Positions 52,548 to 61,289 of a stretch of 64,000 nucleotides of DNA are shown one piece after another. A model generated the notes under the pieces. That model had not been told where the DNA came from, made no database searches, and saw nothing but the letters and a program-made list of their open reading frames with translations. Where the stretch lies: contig NZ_CP104264.1 of the NCBI RefSeq assembly GCF_025244845.1, forward strand, positions 372,001-436,000. The letters run 5' to 3'. This stretch comes from Arthrobacter sp. zg-Y1171. Its GTDB lineage: Bacteria > Actinomycetota > Actinomycetes > Actinomycetales > Micrococcaceae. Positions within the stretch are counted from its first letter, which is position 1. The number at the start of each line of letters is the position of its first letter. A program made the position numbers and the translations under genes.

Positions 52548-53444
52548 ATGGTCCAAGATTCACCTTCCTTAAGCATGCCCGCGAAAGCAAAGCCCGTAGA
52601 GGTCTATGACTTCAGCAGGCCCACTACGCTGGCCCGTGAGCATGCGCGTGTCCTGGAAATGGCCTTTGATACCTTCGCCCGCCAGTGGGGCACGCAGCTG
52701 ACCGCCAAGGTGCGGGTGCTGTCGCAGGTCACCTCGGAAGACGTCCAGGTGCTGAGCTACGACGAGTACGCCGCCGCGCTGCCGGACAACACCGGCATGG
52801 TGCTTTTCAACATCTCCACGACCTCCGCCAAGGCCGTCATCCAGTTCCCCATGGCCGCAGCACTGTCCTGGGTGGGACACATGCTCGGCGGCACCGGTTT
52901 CCAGACCGCGCCGGAGCGCAAGTTCACGCATATCGAGCAGGCACTGCTGGGCAAGATCATGGACGACGCCGTGGAGGACCTGCACTACTCCCTCGGCCAC
53001 CTGCTCTCGGCCCCGCTGACGCTGTCCTCGGTCCAGTACAACTCGCAGTTCGCCCAGGCGGCGGCCTCCGGCGACCCGATGATCGTGGCCACTTTCGAGA
53101 TGGTGGTCGGTGAAACCACCGCTCCCGCCACCGTGGCCATCCCGGCCGCGGCCCTGCTGCCGCAGCTGGACCCGCTGGGCGCCCAGTCCAGTAACGCCAC
53201 GCCGGCCGAACTTGTCCAGCTGCAGCTTGCACACGTGCCCGTGAAGGTGTGCCTGCAGCTGGAACCCATCACGGTGAAGCCCGCCATGGTCTTGAACCTT
53301 GCCGTAGGGGACGTCCTGAATCTGGGCCACCCCCGCCACCGCCCGCTGAACGTCACCGTTGACGGACAGACGCTGGCCCAGGCAGCAGTAGGAGCCAGCG
53401 GGTCACGCCTTGCCGGCAGCATCGTCAGTATCGAGGAGAAGTAA
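52548..53444 (+). CDS. fliM: Motor switch protein FliM
   Basis: A 298-residue protein from ATG 52548; a longer frame to 52527 would sit on the sigma-28 -10 box and is rejected. FSRPTTLAREHARVLEMAFDTFARQWGTQLTAKVRV, then FPMAAALSWVGHMLGGTG, are the FliM signatures. The C-terminal SpoA-like part is VKPAMVLNLAVGDVLNLGHPRHRPLNVTVDG. The N-terminal CheY-binding motif (LSQxEIDALL) of chemotactic bacteria is missing. It starts the fliM-fliN-fliO-fliP-fliQ-fliR-flhB-flhA-flhF-like operon. Confidence 0.93.
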   Translation: MVQDSPSLSMPAKAKPVEVYDFSRPTTLAREHARVLEMAFDTFARQWGTQLTAKVRVLSQVTSEDVQVLSYDEYAAALPDNTGMVLFNISTTSAKAVIQFPMAAALSWVGHMLGGTGFQTAPERKFTHIEQALLGKIMDDAVEDLHYSLGHLLSAPLTLSSVQYNSQFAQAAASGDPMIVATFEMVVGETTAPATVAIPAAALLPQLDPLGAQSSNATPAELVQLQLAHVPVKVCLQLEPITVKPAMVLNLAVGDVLNLGHPRHRPLNVTVDGQTLAQAAVGASGSRLAGSIVSIEEK

Positions 53445-53447
53445 CCT

Positions 53448-54149
53448 ATGTCCAGCCCCCACAGCCTGCACGCCGACGCCGTTTCCGCCCTGGTGCGCGG
53501 CCTGCCCACCCCCCTTGTCCTGGAACCGATCCCGCATAACGGGGCGGGAGTACCGGCGTCGCACACCGCGACGGCGGTCACCGCTTCCTTCGTGGGCACC
53601 GAATCGGCGGACCTGGCCCTGGTCCTGGACAGTTCCTCGCCGCTGGCCGATGTCGCCGGCACCGACTCCGCGCTCGTTTCGGCCGCGGACGTACTGCGTC
53701 CCTCGCTCGAAGCAGCGAGTGCCACCCTGGGCGTCGGCGTGCTCGGCGAAGCCCGCACCGAGGATGCCGCCGCACTCTTTGCCGATCCGGACAGCGTCGT
53801 CTTCGAACTGCGCTCCCCTGAGGGCACCGCCGGGTGGTTCGCCATCCGCCTGCGGGACACCCCCGGCACCTCCGGCGGCCACAACGACCCCTCGATCGTC
53901 GGCAAGATGGGCCGCATCAACAACATCGAGATGGCACTGACCGTGGAAATCGGGCACACCCGCATGTCCGTCCGCGACGTCCTGAACCTCGAACCCGGCC
54001 GGGTGGTGGAGCTGGACCGGTCCGCCGGTGCCCCCGCGGACATCCTGCTGAACGGCCGGCTCATCGCCAACGGCGAAGTTGTGGTTATTGACCAGGATTA
54101 CGCCGTGCGGATCACCAAAATCCTGGACGTGGTCGAGGGGCTCAATTAG
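53448..54149 (+). CDS. fliN: Motor switch protein FliN with N-terminal CheC-like region
   Basis: A 233-residue protein; plain FliN is about 80-140. The last 75 residues are the SpoA domain: MALTVEIGHTRMSVRDVLNLEPGRVVELDRSAGAPADILLNGRL. The first 150 residues have strands and helices like the CheC/FliY phosphatase domain, but the E-x-x-N catalytic pattern is not seen (the helix has EAASATLG). So it may be a structural FliY-like extension without phosphatase activity. Confidence 0.9.
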   Translation: MSSPHSLHADAVSALVRGLPTPLVLEPIPHNGAGVPASHTATAVTASFVGTESADLALVLDSSSPLADVAGTDSALVSAADVLRPSLEAASATLGVGVLGEARTEDAAALFADPDSVVFELRSPEGTAGWFAIRLRDTPGTSGGHNDPSIVGKMGRINNIEMALTVEIGHTRMSVRDVLNLEPGRVVELDRSAGAPADILLNGRLIANGEVVVIDQDYAVRITKILDVVEGLN

Positions 54150-54658
54150 TGGAAACCCTGTTTCTGGGACTCCGTGTCCTGGTTTCACTGGGCGCCGTGC
54201 TCGGACTCCTGTGGTTCCTGCAGCGCCGCTTTAGCCGCACCCTCGGTTCTGCCGGTGCGAACCAGCCCGCCGTGCGCGTGGTCAGCCGCCAGCCGCTGAG
54301 CCCCAAGGCCTCCCTGGTAGTGGTGGAAACCGACGGACAGCGGCTCCTGCTCGGGGTGGCCGAAGGTTCGGTAAACCTGCTGCACACCACAGAGGTTCCC
54401 CCGGAATCCGAACAGGTGCCCGCAACCGGATTTGCCGCGTCGCTGGAAGCCGCCCAGCAGTCCTCCGGGTCCTCTCCGGAGGGCGGCCATGCCGCCGACC
54501 CCTACTCCGGCCTGCCCCCGCGCCGCGCCGCGCGAGGGGCACATGCCCTTCCCTCCGCACACCCGGTGCCCGCCAAATCGGCGCTGGCCGGATCCATCCT
54601 GGCCCCCGAAACCTGGCGCCAGGCCGGCGCGGCCCTGGGCCGGGGACGTAAACGGTGA
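54149..54658 (+). CDS. fliO: Flagellar biosynthesis protein FliO
   Basis: A 169-residue protein from GTG 54149. A short outside part, a transmembrane helix at about 5-24 (LGLRVLVSLGAVLGLLWFLQ) and a FliO-like domain containing VVSRQPLSPKASLVVVETDGQRLLLGVAEG. The C-terminal half is Pro/Ala-rich. FliO helps FliP assemble in the export gate. It touches fliN and overlaps fliP by four bases. Confidence 0.87.
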   Translation: METLFLGLRVLVSLGAVLGLLWFLQRRFSRTLGSAGANQPAVRVVSRQPLSPKASLVVVETDGQRLLLGVAEGSVNLLHTTEVPPESEQVPATGFAASLEAAQQSSGSSPEGGHAADPYSGLPPRRAARGAHALPSAHPVPAKSALAGSILAPETWRQAGAALGRGRKR

Positions 54659-55506
54659 GCGCCGCCGTCGACGTGCGCAGGGCACGGCACGCGCTTACCC
54701 TGGCCGCTGCCCTGTTCTTCGCCGTGGCCGCCCTGCTCCTGCTCGGGGCCGCAGCAGGGCACGCCACCACTTTCGATCCCGCCGCGCCCGTTGCGCCTAC
54801 CGACCCCAGCGCTCCCACGGAGCCGGACGACGGCGGCGGGCTGAGCATCGATATCAATGGCCAGGACGGCGGGCCCTCCACGGCCGTGACCACACTCATC
54901 GGCATCACCCTGCTTTCGGTGGCGCCGTCATTGCTGCTGATGCTCAGCTCCTTCACGAAGATCTTCGTGGTGCTGGCCATGACCCGCAACGCCCTGTCGC
55001 TGCCTTCAATCCCGCCCAACCAGGTCCTGGCCGGGCTGGCACTGTTCCTCTCGCTTTTCATCATGGCGCCCGTCATCAGCGAAATTAACACGATCGCCGT
55101 GCAGCCCTACCTCAACGGCGAGCTCAACTTCGATGCCGCCCTCGACACCGGGTCCGGGCCGCTGCAGCAGTTCATGCTCGCCCACACCCGGGAAGAGGAC
55201 ATCGCACTGATGACCCGCGCGGCCGGGCAGGAGAACCCCGAAAGCCCCGAGTCCGTTCCGCTGACCACCCTGATCCCGGCGTTCATGATCTCGGAGCTGC
55301 GGGCGGCGTTCATCATCGGGTTCGTGATTTTCGTGCCGTTCCTCGTCATCGACCTGGTGGTGTCCGCAGCACTGATGTCCATGGGCATGATGATGCTCCC
55401 GCCGGTGATGATCTCGCTGCCGTTCAAGATCCTGCTGTTCATCCTCGTGGACGGCTGGGGACTGATCATTACGTCCTTGGTCAACAGTTACCAGGGCGGC
55501 ACCTAG
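54655..55506 (+). CDS. fliP: Flagellar export gate protein FliP
   Basis: A 283-residue protein from GTG 54655. A signal-like segment at 12-35 (LTLAAALFFAVAALLLLGAAAGHA), then the FliP core with TRNALSLPSIPPNQVLAGLALFLSLFIMAP, MISELRAAFIIGFVIFVPFLVIDLVVS and MGMMMLPPVMISLPFKILLFILVDGW, the family signatures. Five copies form the export channel core. Confidence 0.96.
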   Translation: MSAAVDVRRARHALTLAAALFFAVAALLLLGAAAGHATTFDPAAPVAPTDPSAPTEPDDGGGLSIDINGQDGGPSTAVTTLIGITLLSVAPSLLLMLSSFTKIFVVLAMTRNALSLPSIPPNQVLAGLALFLSLFIMAPVISEINTIAVQPYLNGELNFDAALDTGSGPLQQFMLAHTREEDIALMTRAAGQENPESPESVPLTTLIPAFMISELRAAFIIGFVIFVPFLVIDLVVSAALMSMGMMMLPPVMISLPFKILLFILVDGWGLIITSLVNSYQGGT

Positions 55507-55781
55507 TGGATACAAACGCGGTCCTGGACATCGCCATGCAGGGACTCTGGGTTGCGGCCAAGCTGTCGGCCCCGGTGCTGATCACCGCGCTCGTCGTCGG
55601 GTTCGGCATCTCGCTGCTGCAGTCCATCACCCAGATCCAGGAAGTCACGCTTTCGTTCGTGCCCAAGGCCCTTGCCGTGGCCCTCGCCCTGCTCGTGTGC
55701 GGACACTGGATGATTTCGGAAATCGTGTCCTTCACCCACGAGATGTTCCAGAGGATCCCGTCCCTGCTCGGCGGCGGCTAG
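55506..55781 (+). CDS. fliQ: Flagellar export gate protein FliQ
   Basis: A 91-residue protein from GTG 55506, which shares a base with the fliP stop. Two hydrophobic segments (about 15-38 and 52-72) with KLSAPVLITALVVGFGISLLQSITQIQEVTLSFVPKALAV, the FliQ signature. It packs around FliP/FliR in the gate. Confidence 0.95.
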   Translation: MDTNAVLDIAMQGLWVAAKLSAPVLITALVVGFGISLLQSITQIQEVTLSFVPKALAVALALLVCGHWMISEIVSFTHEMFQRIPSLLGGG

Positions 55782-56540
55782 ATGAACATCACCCTTGACC
55801 AGGACTGGATCGAGGCGTTCCTGCTGGCCTCGGTACGGATGGTGGCCTTCCTGGTCATCGCACCCCCGTTCTCCTACAACGCGTTCCCGGCGCGGATCAA
55901 AGCCATGCTCGGGCTCGGCCTGGGGCTGGCCATCGCCCCGCAGGTAAGCGAGGGGTACAACGCCCTGAGCACCGGGGCGTTCTTCATGGCCATCGTGATG
56001 GAGCTGCTGGTGGGGTTTGTGCTGGGGTTCCTCGTGATGGTGGTTTTCTCCGCCGTGCAGTCCGCCGGCAACCTGATCGATACCTTCGGCGGTTTCCAGC
56101 TGGCGCAGGCCTTCGATCCGCAGTCCATGGTCAACGGCGCCCAGTTCACACGCATCTTCCAGATCACCGCCCTGGCGCTGCTCTTTGCCTCGGACGGCTA
56201 CCAGCTGATCATCGGCGGGCTGCTGCGCAGTTTCACCGCACTGCCGCTGACCGGGGGACTGGACCTGTCCTCGCCGGTGTCCGCCCTGACCGCCGCGGTA
56301 TCGCAGATGTTCCTGGCGTCGGTGCAGATTGCCGGACCGCTGCTGGTGGTCCTGTTCCTGGCCGACGCAGGACTGGGCCTGCTCACCCGCGTGGCCCCGG
56401 CCCTGAACGCCTTCGCCCTCGGCTTCCCCCTGAAGATCCTGCTGACGTTGTCCCTGGCCTCAGTTGTCTTCCTGGCACTGCCCCGCATCGTCTCCGGGCT
56501 GGTCTCCACTATCGAGCGCGCGCTGACGGGGGTGGGATAG
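55782..56540 (+). CDS. fliR: Flagellar export gate protein FliR
   Basis: A 252-residue protein with six hydrophobic helices. Family stretches are APPFSYNAFPARIKAMLGLGLGLAIAP, ELLVGFVLGFLVMVVFSAVQSAGNLID and LNAFALGFPLKILLTLSLASVVFLALP. It closes the export gate with FliP and FliQ. ATG 55782 follows the fliQ stop directly. Confidence 0.95.
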   Translation: MNITLDQDWIEAFLLASVRMVAFLVIAPPFSYNAFPARIKAMLGLGLGLAIAPQVSEGYNALSTGAFFMAIVMELLVGFVLGFLVMVVFSAVQSAGNLIDTFGGFQLAQAFDPQSMVNGAQFTRIFQITALALLFASDGYQLIIGGLLRSFTALPLTGGLDLSSPVSALTAAVSQMFLASVQIAGPLLVVLFLADAGLGLLTRVAPALNAFALGFPLKILLTLSLASVVFLALPRIVSGLVSTIERALTGVG

Positions 56541-57668
56541 ATGCCGGAACAGCCCTCAGGGGAGCGGACCGAGCAGGCCACGGACAAACGGATGAAAGAG
56601 GTCCGTTCCAAGGGCCAGCTTTCCCGGTCCGAGGACCTCACCGCCTGGGTCGGCGTCGGCACGGCCGCCCTGATGATGCCGTTGACCATCTCCCGGGGCG
56701 CCGAAGCTGCCGGCGAGATCCTGGCCGGCGTCGCCACCACCATCGCGAACCCCGATCCCGAGTTCGCCCTGATCCAGATGAACGAGGGCCTGGGCACCCT
56801 GGCCTTTATCCTCGGCCCGCTGCTGGGCGTAGTTGCCGCTGCGGTCCTGCTCACCGCCGCCGTCCAGGGCGGTATCCACGTGAAGAAGTTCAAGGGCAAG
56901 TTCGAGCAGTTCAACCTGTTCGCCGGCGTCAAACGCGTCTTCGGCGCCCAGGCCCTGTGGAACGGCGTGAAATCCCTGCTCAAGACCGCCGTGGTGGGAC
57001 TGGTCCTGTACGCGGTGATCCAGCAACTGATGCCGGTGCTGATGTCCGCCGGCGGCCTGCCGATCTCCGCCGTCCTGGAAGCTGCGGGAGGCGGTACCGC
57101 GTTACTGCTGCAGGCAGCCGTCGCCGCGGGCCTGATCCTCGCCGCAGCGGACATCTTCGTGGTTATGAAGCGCAACCGCAAACGAACCCGCATGACCAAG
57201 AAGGAAGTCAAAGACGAAAACAAGAACAGCGACGGCGATCCGTTGATCAAGTCGCAGCGCCGGTCCAGACAGCTGGCCATGAGCCGGAACCGGATGATCG
57301 CCGCCGTGGCGGATGCCGACGTCGTGCTCGTGAATCCCACCCACGTGGCCGTCGCCCTGAAATACGAGCCGGGCAAGTCCGCGCCGCGGGTCGTAGCGAA
57401 GGGTGCGGACAACATTGCCACCCGGATCCGTGAAGAGGCCGAAAAGCAGGGCGTCCCCATGGTCTCCGACATTCCGCTGGCCCGTGCCCTGCACAGCGCC
57501 TGCGAACTGAACGCCGAAATTCCCGTGGAACTGTACAACGCCGTGGCCCGGGTCCTCGCCTTCGTTATGGCCCTGAAGCGGCGCGGCGCCGCCCGGGGCA
57601 TGCACACCATGGCAGCCGCACCGCCCGAACCCGGAACCACCCCACAACACCGTAAGGCCGCGTCGTGA
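56541..57668 (+). CDS. flhB: Flagellar export switch protein FlhB
   Basis: A 375-residue protein. The N-terminus SGERTEQATDKRMKEVRSKGQLSRSEDL is the FlhB signature, followed by four helices (about 33-55, 85-107, 148-170, 185-207). The cytoplasmic domain has the autocleavage site NPTH (Asn265-Pro266) in VVLVNPTHVAVALKY. Cleavage switches export from hook to filament proteins together with FliK. It touches fliR and overlaps flhA by four bases. Confidence 0.96.
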   Translation: MPEQPSGERTEQATDKRMKEVRSKGQLSRSEDLTAWVGVGTAALMMPLTISRGAEAAGEILAGVATTIANPDPEFALIQMNEGLGTLAFILGPLLGVVAAAVLLTAAVQGGIHVKKFKGKFEQFNLFAGVKRVFGAQALWNGVKSLLKTAVVGLVLYAVIQQLMPVLMSAGGLPISAVLEAAGGGTALLLQAAVAAGLILAAADIFVVMKRNRKRTRMTKKEVKDENKNSDGDPLIKSQRRSRQLAMSRNRMIAAVADADVVLVNPTHVAVALKYEPGKSAPRVVAKGADNIATRIREEAEKQGVPMVSDIPLARALHSACELNAEIPVELYNAVARVLAFVMALKRRGAARGMHTMAAAPPEPGTTPQHRKAAS

Positions 57669-59722
57669 ACCGCAACCGCAACCTCCTGAAACTCGCCGTC
57701 CCCGTCGGGGTCATCGGCATCATCCTGCTGCTGGTGGTACCCATCCCCGCCGAACTGCTGGACGTGCTGATCATCATCAACATCCTGCTGGCACTGGTGA
57801 TCCTGCTGACCACCATGTTCGTACGGAAGCCGCTGGACTTCTCAGTGTTCCCGTCCCTGCTCCTTGTCGCCACCCTGTTCCGGCTGGGCCTGAATGTGGC
57901 CTCCACGCGACTGGTGCTGGGGGAGGGGTACGCCGGGCAGGTGATCGAAGCGTTCGGGCACGTTGCCGTGGGCGGTTCGCTGATCATCGGCGCCGTGATC
58001 TTCCTGATCCTGGTGGTCATCCAGTTCGTGGTGGTCACCAAGGGTGCCGAACGCGTGGCCGAAGTGGGAGCCCGCTTCACCCTGGACGCCATGCCGGGCA
58101 AGCAGATGGCCATTGACGCAGACCTCAACGCCGGCCTGATCACCGACACCCAGGCCCGGGAACGCCGGGCGGAGGTTTCCGCGGAAGCGGACTTCTACGG
58201 TGCGATGGACGGCGCGTCGAAGTTCGTCAAGGGCGACGCTATCGCCGGGTTGATCATCATCATCATCAACCTCATCGGCGGCATCGCGATCGGAATGATC
58301 CAGCGCAGCATGTCGGCCGGCGAAGCGGTGAGCACCTACAGCCTCCTGACCATCGGCGATGGACTGGTCACCCAGATCCCTGCCCTGCTGATGGCCGTTT
58401 CCACCGGCATGATCGTCACCCGGTCCAATGCCGAGGCGGACATGGGAACCACGGCCGGCGCGCAGCTGGGCCAGTCCCGGAACGCCCTGATGATTGCCGG
58501 CGCCGCGGCCATCGTGATGGCCCTGATTCCGGGCATGCCGAAGCTCTATTTCATCGCCATCGGTGCCCTGCTGATTTTCATTTCCTGGAAAATCAAGGGA
58601 AAGGAAACCACCGATCAGGCCGAGAAGGATTCTGCGCAGGCGGCGCTGGACGCGCCCGCCACCTCCGAGACCACGGAGGACCTGATTGAACAGATGCGTG
58701 TCCATGCGCTGGAAATCATGCTGGCACCGGATCTGGTGGACATTGTCACCGGCGGGTCCGACGATCTCCTGGCACGGGTTCGGGCACTGCGCCGCAAGAT
58801 CGCCATGGAGCTGGGCATTGTGGTGCCTCCGGTCCGCACGCGCGACAGTGTCGACCTGCCAATGTCCACCTACGTCATCCGGATCGCAGGCGTGGAAGCC
58901 GGCCGCGGGGACGCCCCTGCGGGCAAGATCCTGGCCCTGGGGGACTATCTGGAGGGTTTGCCGGGCACTGCCACCGTGGAACCCGTGTTCGGCTTGGCCG
59001 GGAAGTGGGTTCCGGCGGAAATGCAGCACGCGGCAGAGATGTCCGGGGCAACCGTGATCGACCGCGTGTCGGTGCTGGTCACGCACCTTTCCGCGGTCAT
59101 CACCGCCAACGCTGCCCGGCTGCTCACCCGCGAAGACGTCCGGGTGCTGACCGAGGGGGTCAAGCTGGTCAACCCGTCAGCCGTCGAGGAACTGATCCCC
59201 AATGTGATGTCCCTTGCCGAAGTGCAGCGGGTGCTCCAGGGTCTGCTGGCCGAGCAGATCCCCATCAACGACCTGCCGAGGATCTACGAGTCCCTGCTGC
59301 TGCGGGCCAAGGTTTCCGCGGACCCGGAGGGGCTCATCGAGACGGCACGGACGGCACTGGGGCCGGCGCTGGCCGCGCAGTACATCGCCGACGGAGTCCT
59401 GCGGGTGATCATGATCGATCCGGCGCTGGAGCAGTCCATGCTCGAAGCGCTGCGCCCCTCGGAGCAGGGCAGCCAGATCCTGCTGGACCCTGCCCGGGTT
59501 GATGCCGTGCTGGCGTCGCTGAAAGCTGCCGTGGCGGGCGCCGAGAACGCCGGGTTCAATGCGGTGCTGGTCTGTGCCCCGGCCCTGCGCCCGGCCATCC
59601 GGCGGCTGGTCTCGGCACAGACCGGCGGCCTGCCGGTACTGTCCTACCAGGAAGCCACAGCGGGTAATGTCGGTATCGAGACTGTAGGGGTGGTGCGTGG
59701 AAGTGAGACGATTTCAGCTTGA
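57665..59722 (+). CDS. flhA: Flagellar export protein FlhA
   Basis: A 685-residue protein from GTG 57665. Eight helices lie in the first 320 residues. RKPLDFSVFPSLLLVATLFRLGLNVASTRLVL is the FHIPEP family motif, and the loop AMPGKQMAIDADLNAGLI is conserved. The C-terminal cytoplasmic domain (about 340-680) is the docking platform for chaperone-substrate complexes. The end overlaps the next gene by 26 bases. Confidence 0.96.
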   Translation: MNRNRNLLKLAVPVGVIGIILLLVVPIPAELLDVLIIINILLALVILLTTMFVRKPLDFSVFPSLLLVATLFRLGLNVASTRLVLGEGYAGQVIEAFGHVAVGGSLIIGAVIFLILVVIQFVVVTKGAERVAEVGARFTLDAMPGKQMAIDADLNAGLITDTQARERRAEVSAEADFYGAMDGASKFVKGDAIAGLIIIIINLIGGIAIGMIQRSMSAGEAVSTYSLLTIGDGLVTQIPALLMAVSTGMIVTRSNAEADMGTTAGAQLGQSRNALMIAGAAAIVMALIPGMPKLYFIAIGALLIFISWKIKGKETTDQAEKDSAQAALDAPATSETTEDLIEQMRVHALEIMLAPDLVDIVTGGSDDLLARVRALRRKIAMELGIVVPPVRTRDSVDLPMSTYVIRIAGVEAGRGDAPAGKILALGDYLEGLPGTATVEPVFGLAGKWVPAEMQHAAEMSGATVIDRVSVLVTHLSAVITANAARLLTREDVRVLTEGVKLVNPSAVEELIPNVMSLAEVQRVLQGLLAEQIPINDLPRIYESLLLRAKVSADPEGLIETARTALGPALAAQYIADGVLRVIMIDPALEQSMLEALRPSEQGSQILLDPARVDAVLASLKAAVAGAENAGFNAVLVCAPALRPAIRRLVSAQTGGLPVLSYQEATAGNVGIETVGVVRGSETISA

Positions 59723-60752
59723 GGGGGCGTCGCTTGACGCGCTAAAAGCCCAGGTGCTGGCCGAACACGGCCCGCGGGCCCGGATAATTGCGGCGGAAAA
59801 GGTCACCGTGGGCGGGATCGGCGGATTCCTGTCCCGCCAGCATTACGAGGTGACGGTGGAGCTGCCGCCCAGCGGCCGGCGTCGGGCACCGGTGGAACCG
59901 GACCTGCCCAGCCGAACCGACTCCGGGCGGGCAGGCATATCCGCACTGCTGGAAGAGGCAGAGCGGGCCGAATCCACGCTGCACCCGGCGGCCGCGGTCA
60001 TCCCGGTTGTACCCATGGATCCGGCCCCGCAGCCCGCTCCGTCCGTATCCACGGGGTCCCATGCGTTCGCCGAACTTATGGATACCCTCGCGGCAAGCAC
60101 GGGCACCCCCGTGCAGGGCCAGGCCGCGGCCGCGTTCACTCCCGGGCTGGAGGCCATGCAGCCGCCCAACGCCGTGAACCACGTTCCGCTCAGCCAGGCG
60201 GGTTCCGGCCGGATCAACCAAGGCACGGAGCCGGTCCAGCGCAATGCCGTGCCGATGGCGCCTGCTCCGCTCGCCGGAGCCGGTGACCTGGTGATGGTGG
60301 TCGGCCTGGGCGACGACGCGCTGGAGGTGTGCCGCTCCATGGCCGACTTCTCCGGCACGGGTGCCGCAGCCGTCCGCGTGGCCGGCGTGCTGGAGACCGA
60401 CGGCGTCGGCCGGGCCGCGGACCGGCGTGCGGTGGCAACCGCACGTGCCGCCGGCGTTATGGCCGGACACAGCATCTTCCTGGCCTACGGGCTGGGGCGG
60501 TCGGGTACCGAAATGGCCCGGCATTCCACGTTGATCTCCGCATTGGCCGCCGATCAAATCTGGGTGGTGGTCGACGCCGGCCGGAAACCGGAAGACACCG
60601 CAGCCTGGGTCGGGGCGGTGCGGTCCGCAGCAGTGGTGGACGCCGCCGCCGTCGAAGGCATTGACACCACCGGCACGCCGCAGTCCGTGAACGCGCTTGG
60701 CCTGCCCATCGGGTGGCTCGACGGCGGACCCTCGCCGACGCCGGTGCTCTGA
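59697..60752 (+). CDS. FlhF-like protein with degenerate GTPase motifs
   Basis: A 351-residue protein from GTG 59697, inside the flhA end. Residues 1-53 (EVRRFQLEGASLDALKAQVLAEHGPRARI, then GIGGFLSRQHYEV) are the FlhF-type N-terminus. Residues 60-195 are a disordered linker. The last 155 residues have the order of an SRP-GTPase, but the P-loop (GxxGxGKT) is replaced by VVGLGDDALEVCRS, and the end GLPIGWLDGG is like the G5 region. Thus GTP binding is unlikely. FlhF normally sets flagellar number and position. I infer a scaffolding remnant. Confidence 0.8.
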   Translation: MEVRRFQLEGASLDALKAQVLAEHGPRARIIAAEKVTVGGIGGFLSRQHYEVTVELPPSGRRRAPVEPDLPSRTDSGRAGISALLEEAERAESTLHPAAAVIPVVPMDPAPQPAPSVSTGSHAFAELMDTLAASTGTPVQGQAAAAFTPGLEAMQPPNAVNHVPLSQAGSGRINQGTEPVQRNAVPMAPAPLAGAGDLVMVVGLGDDALEVCRSMADFSGTGAAAVRVAGVLETDGVGRAADRRAVATARAAGVMAGHSIFLAYGLGRSGTEMARHSTLISALAADQIWVVVDAGRKPEDTAAWVGAVRSAAVVDAAAVEGIDTTGTPQSVNALGLPIGWLDGGPSPTPVL

Positions 60753-60763
60753 GCCACGGGTAA

Positions 60764-60798
60764 CCCGCCGGACTGAAGCGATCCTCAGCTTCGGCGGG
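60764..60798 (+). terminator. Hairpin after the flagellar operon
   Basis: CCCGCC/GGCGGG and GAAGC/GCTTC form two stacked stems with a five-base bulge, 12 bases after the FlhF-like stop. No T run; it may end the fliM operon or be part of the csrA promoter region. Confidence 0.5.
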
Positions 60799-60816
60799 AA
60801 CGGCCCCGGCTTGGGG

Positions 60817-60828
60817 TAGAGTGGGCGG
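60817..60828 (+). promoter_or_regulatory. -10 element of a probable leaderless csrA transcript
   Basis: TAGAGT (60817-60822), six bases, then ATG 60829, with no Shine-Dalgarno sequence. The arrangement matches TANNNT-N6-ATG at three other genes here. Confidence 0.5.
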
Positions 60829-61095
60829 ATGCTGGTGCTAACACGCAAGTCCGGGGAGCAGATCCTGATCGGGGATGACATTGTCATTACCGTTTTGGAT
60901 TCACGCGGTGACGGCGTACGCATCGGCATCGATGCCCCCCGCGGGGTCAAGATCCAGCGCCACGAGGTGCTGCGCGCCGTGGAAGAGGCCAATGTGGCCG
61001 CCAGCGCCGCCGCCCTGCCGGATGCGGAAGACCGCATCAAGGCGTTGCTGGCCGGCCGGATGCTGCCCCCGGAAAGCGACAAACCCGCTTCCTGA
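60829..61095 (+). CDS. csrA: Carbon storage regulator CsrA
   Basis: An 88-residue RNA-binding protein. MLVLTRKSGEQILIGDDIVITVLDSRGDGVRIGIDAPRGVKIQRHEV is the complete CsrA core with both RNA-binding edges (LTRKSG and RHEV with its conserved Arg). The C-terminal 25 residues are an extra helical tail. It blocks flagellin translation by binding GGA sites, and FliW removes it. Its gene lies at the opposite end of the flagellar island from fliW. Leaderless transcription would place it outside its own control. Confidence 0.95.
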   Translation: MLVLTRKSGEQILIGDDIVITVLDSRGDGVRIGIDAPRGVKIQRHEVLRAVEEANVAASAAALPDAEDRIKALLAGRMLPPESDKPAS

Positions 61096-61204
61096 CCGGG
61101 TGGCCTTAGCCTGTTACGCCTCGGTTGCTCGGTTGCCCCTTGTCTGCTGGGCCGGACTGTTCCATGCCCTCTTCTGCCGGGTGTTCCGGGTACACCGGAC
61201 AGCA

Positions 61205-61243
61205 GAAACCCCCGCCGTTTCTTGGGGAAAACGACGAGGGTTC
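61205..61243. terminator. Imperfect bidirectional terminator
   Basis: GAAACCCCCGCCGTTTC and GAAAACGACGAGGGTTC pair imperfectly, between convergent csrA (+) and the small gene at 61290 (-). Confidence 0.5.
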
Positions 61244-61289
61244 CCGGTCTATTGCCCGGGGACGGCCGGGCGTATCAAGGGACCGGCGG

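Noticed and set aside
60761..60787. TAAC followed 15 bases later by GATCCTCA before csrA, considered as a sixth sigma-28 site
   Set aside because: The -10 part does not match GCCGAWAR; the TAGAGT element close to the ATG is a better promoter.
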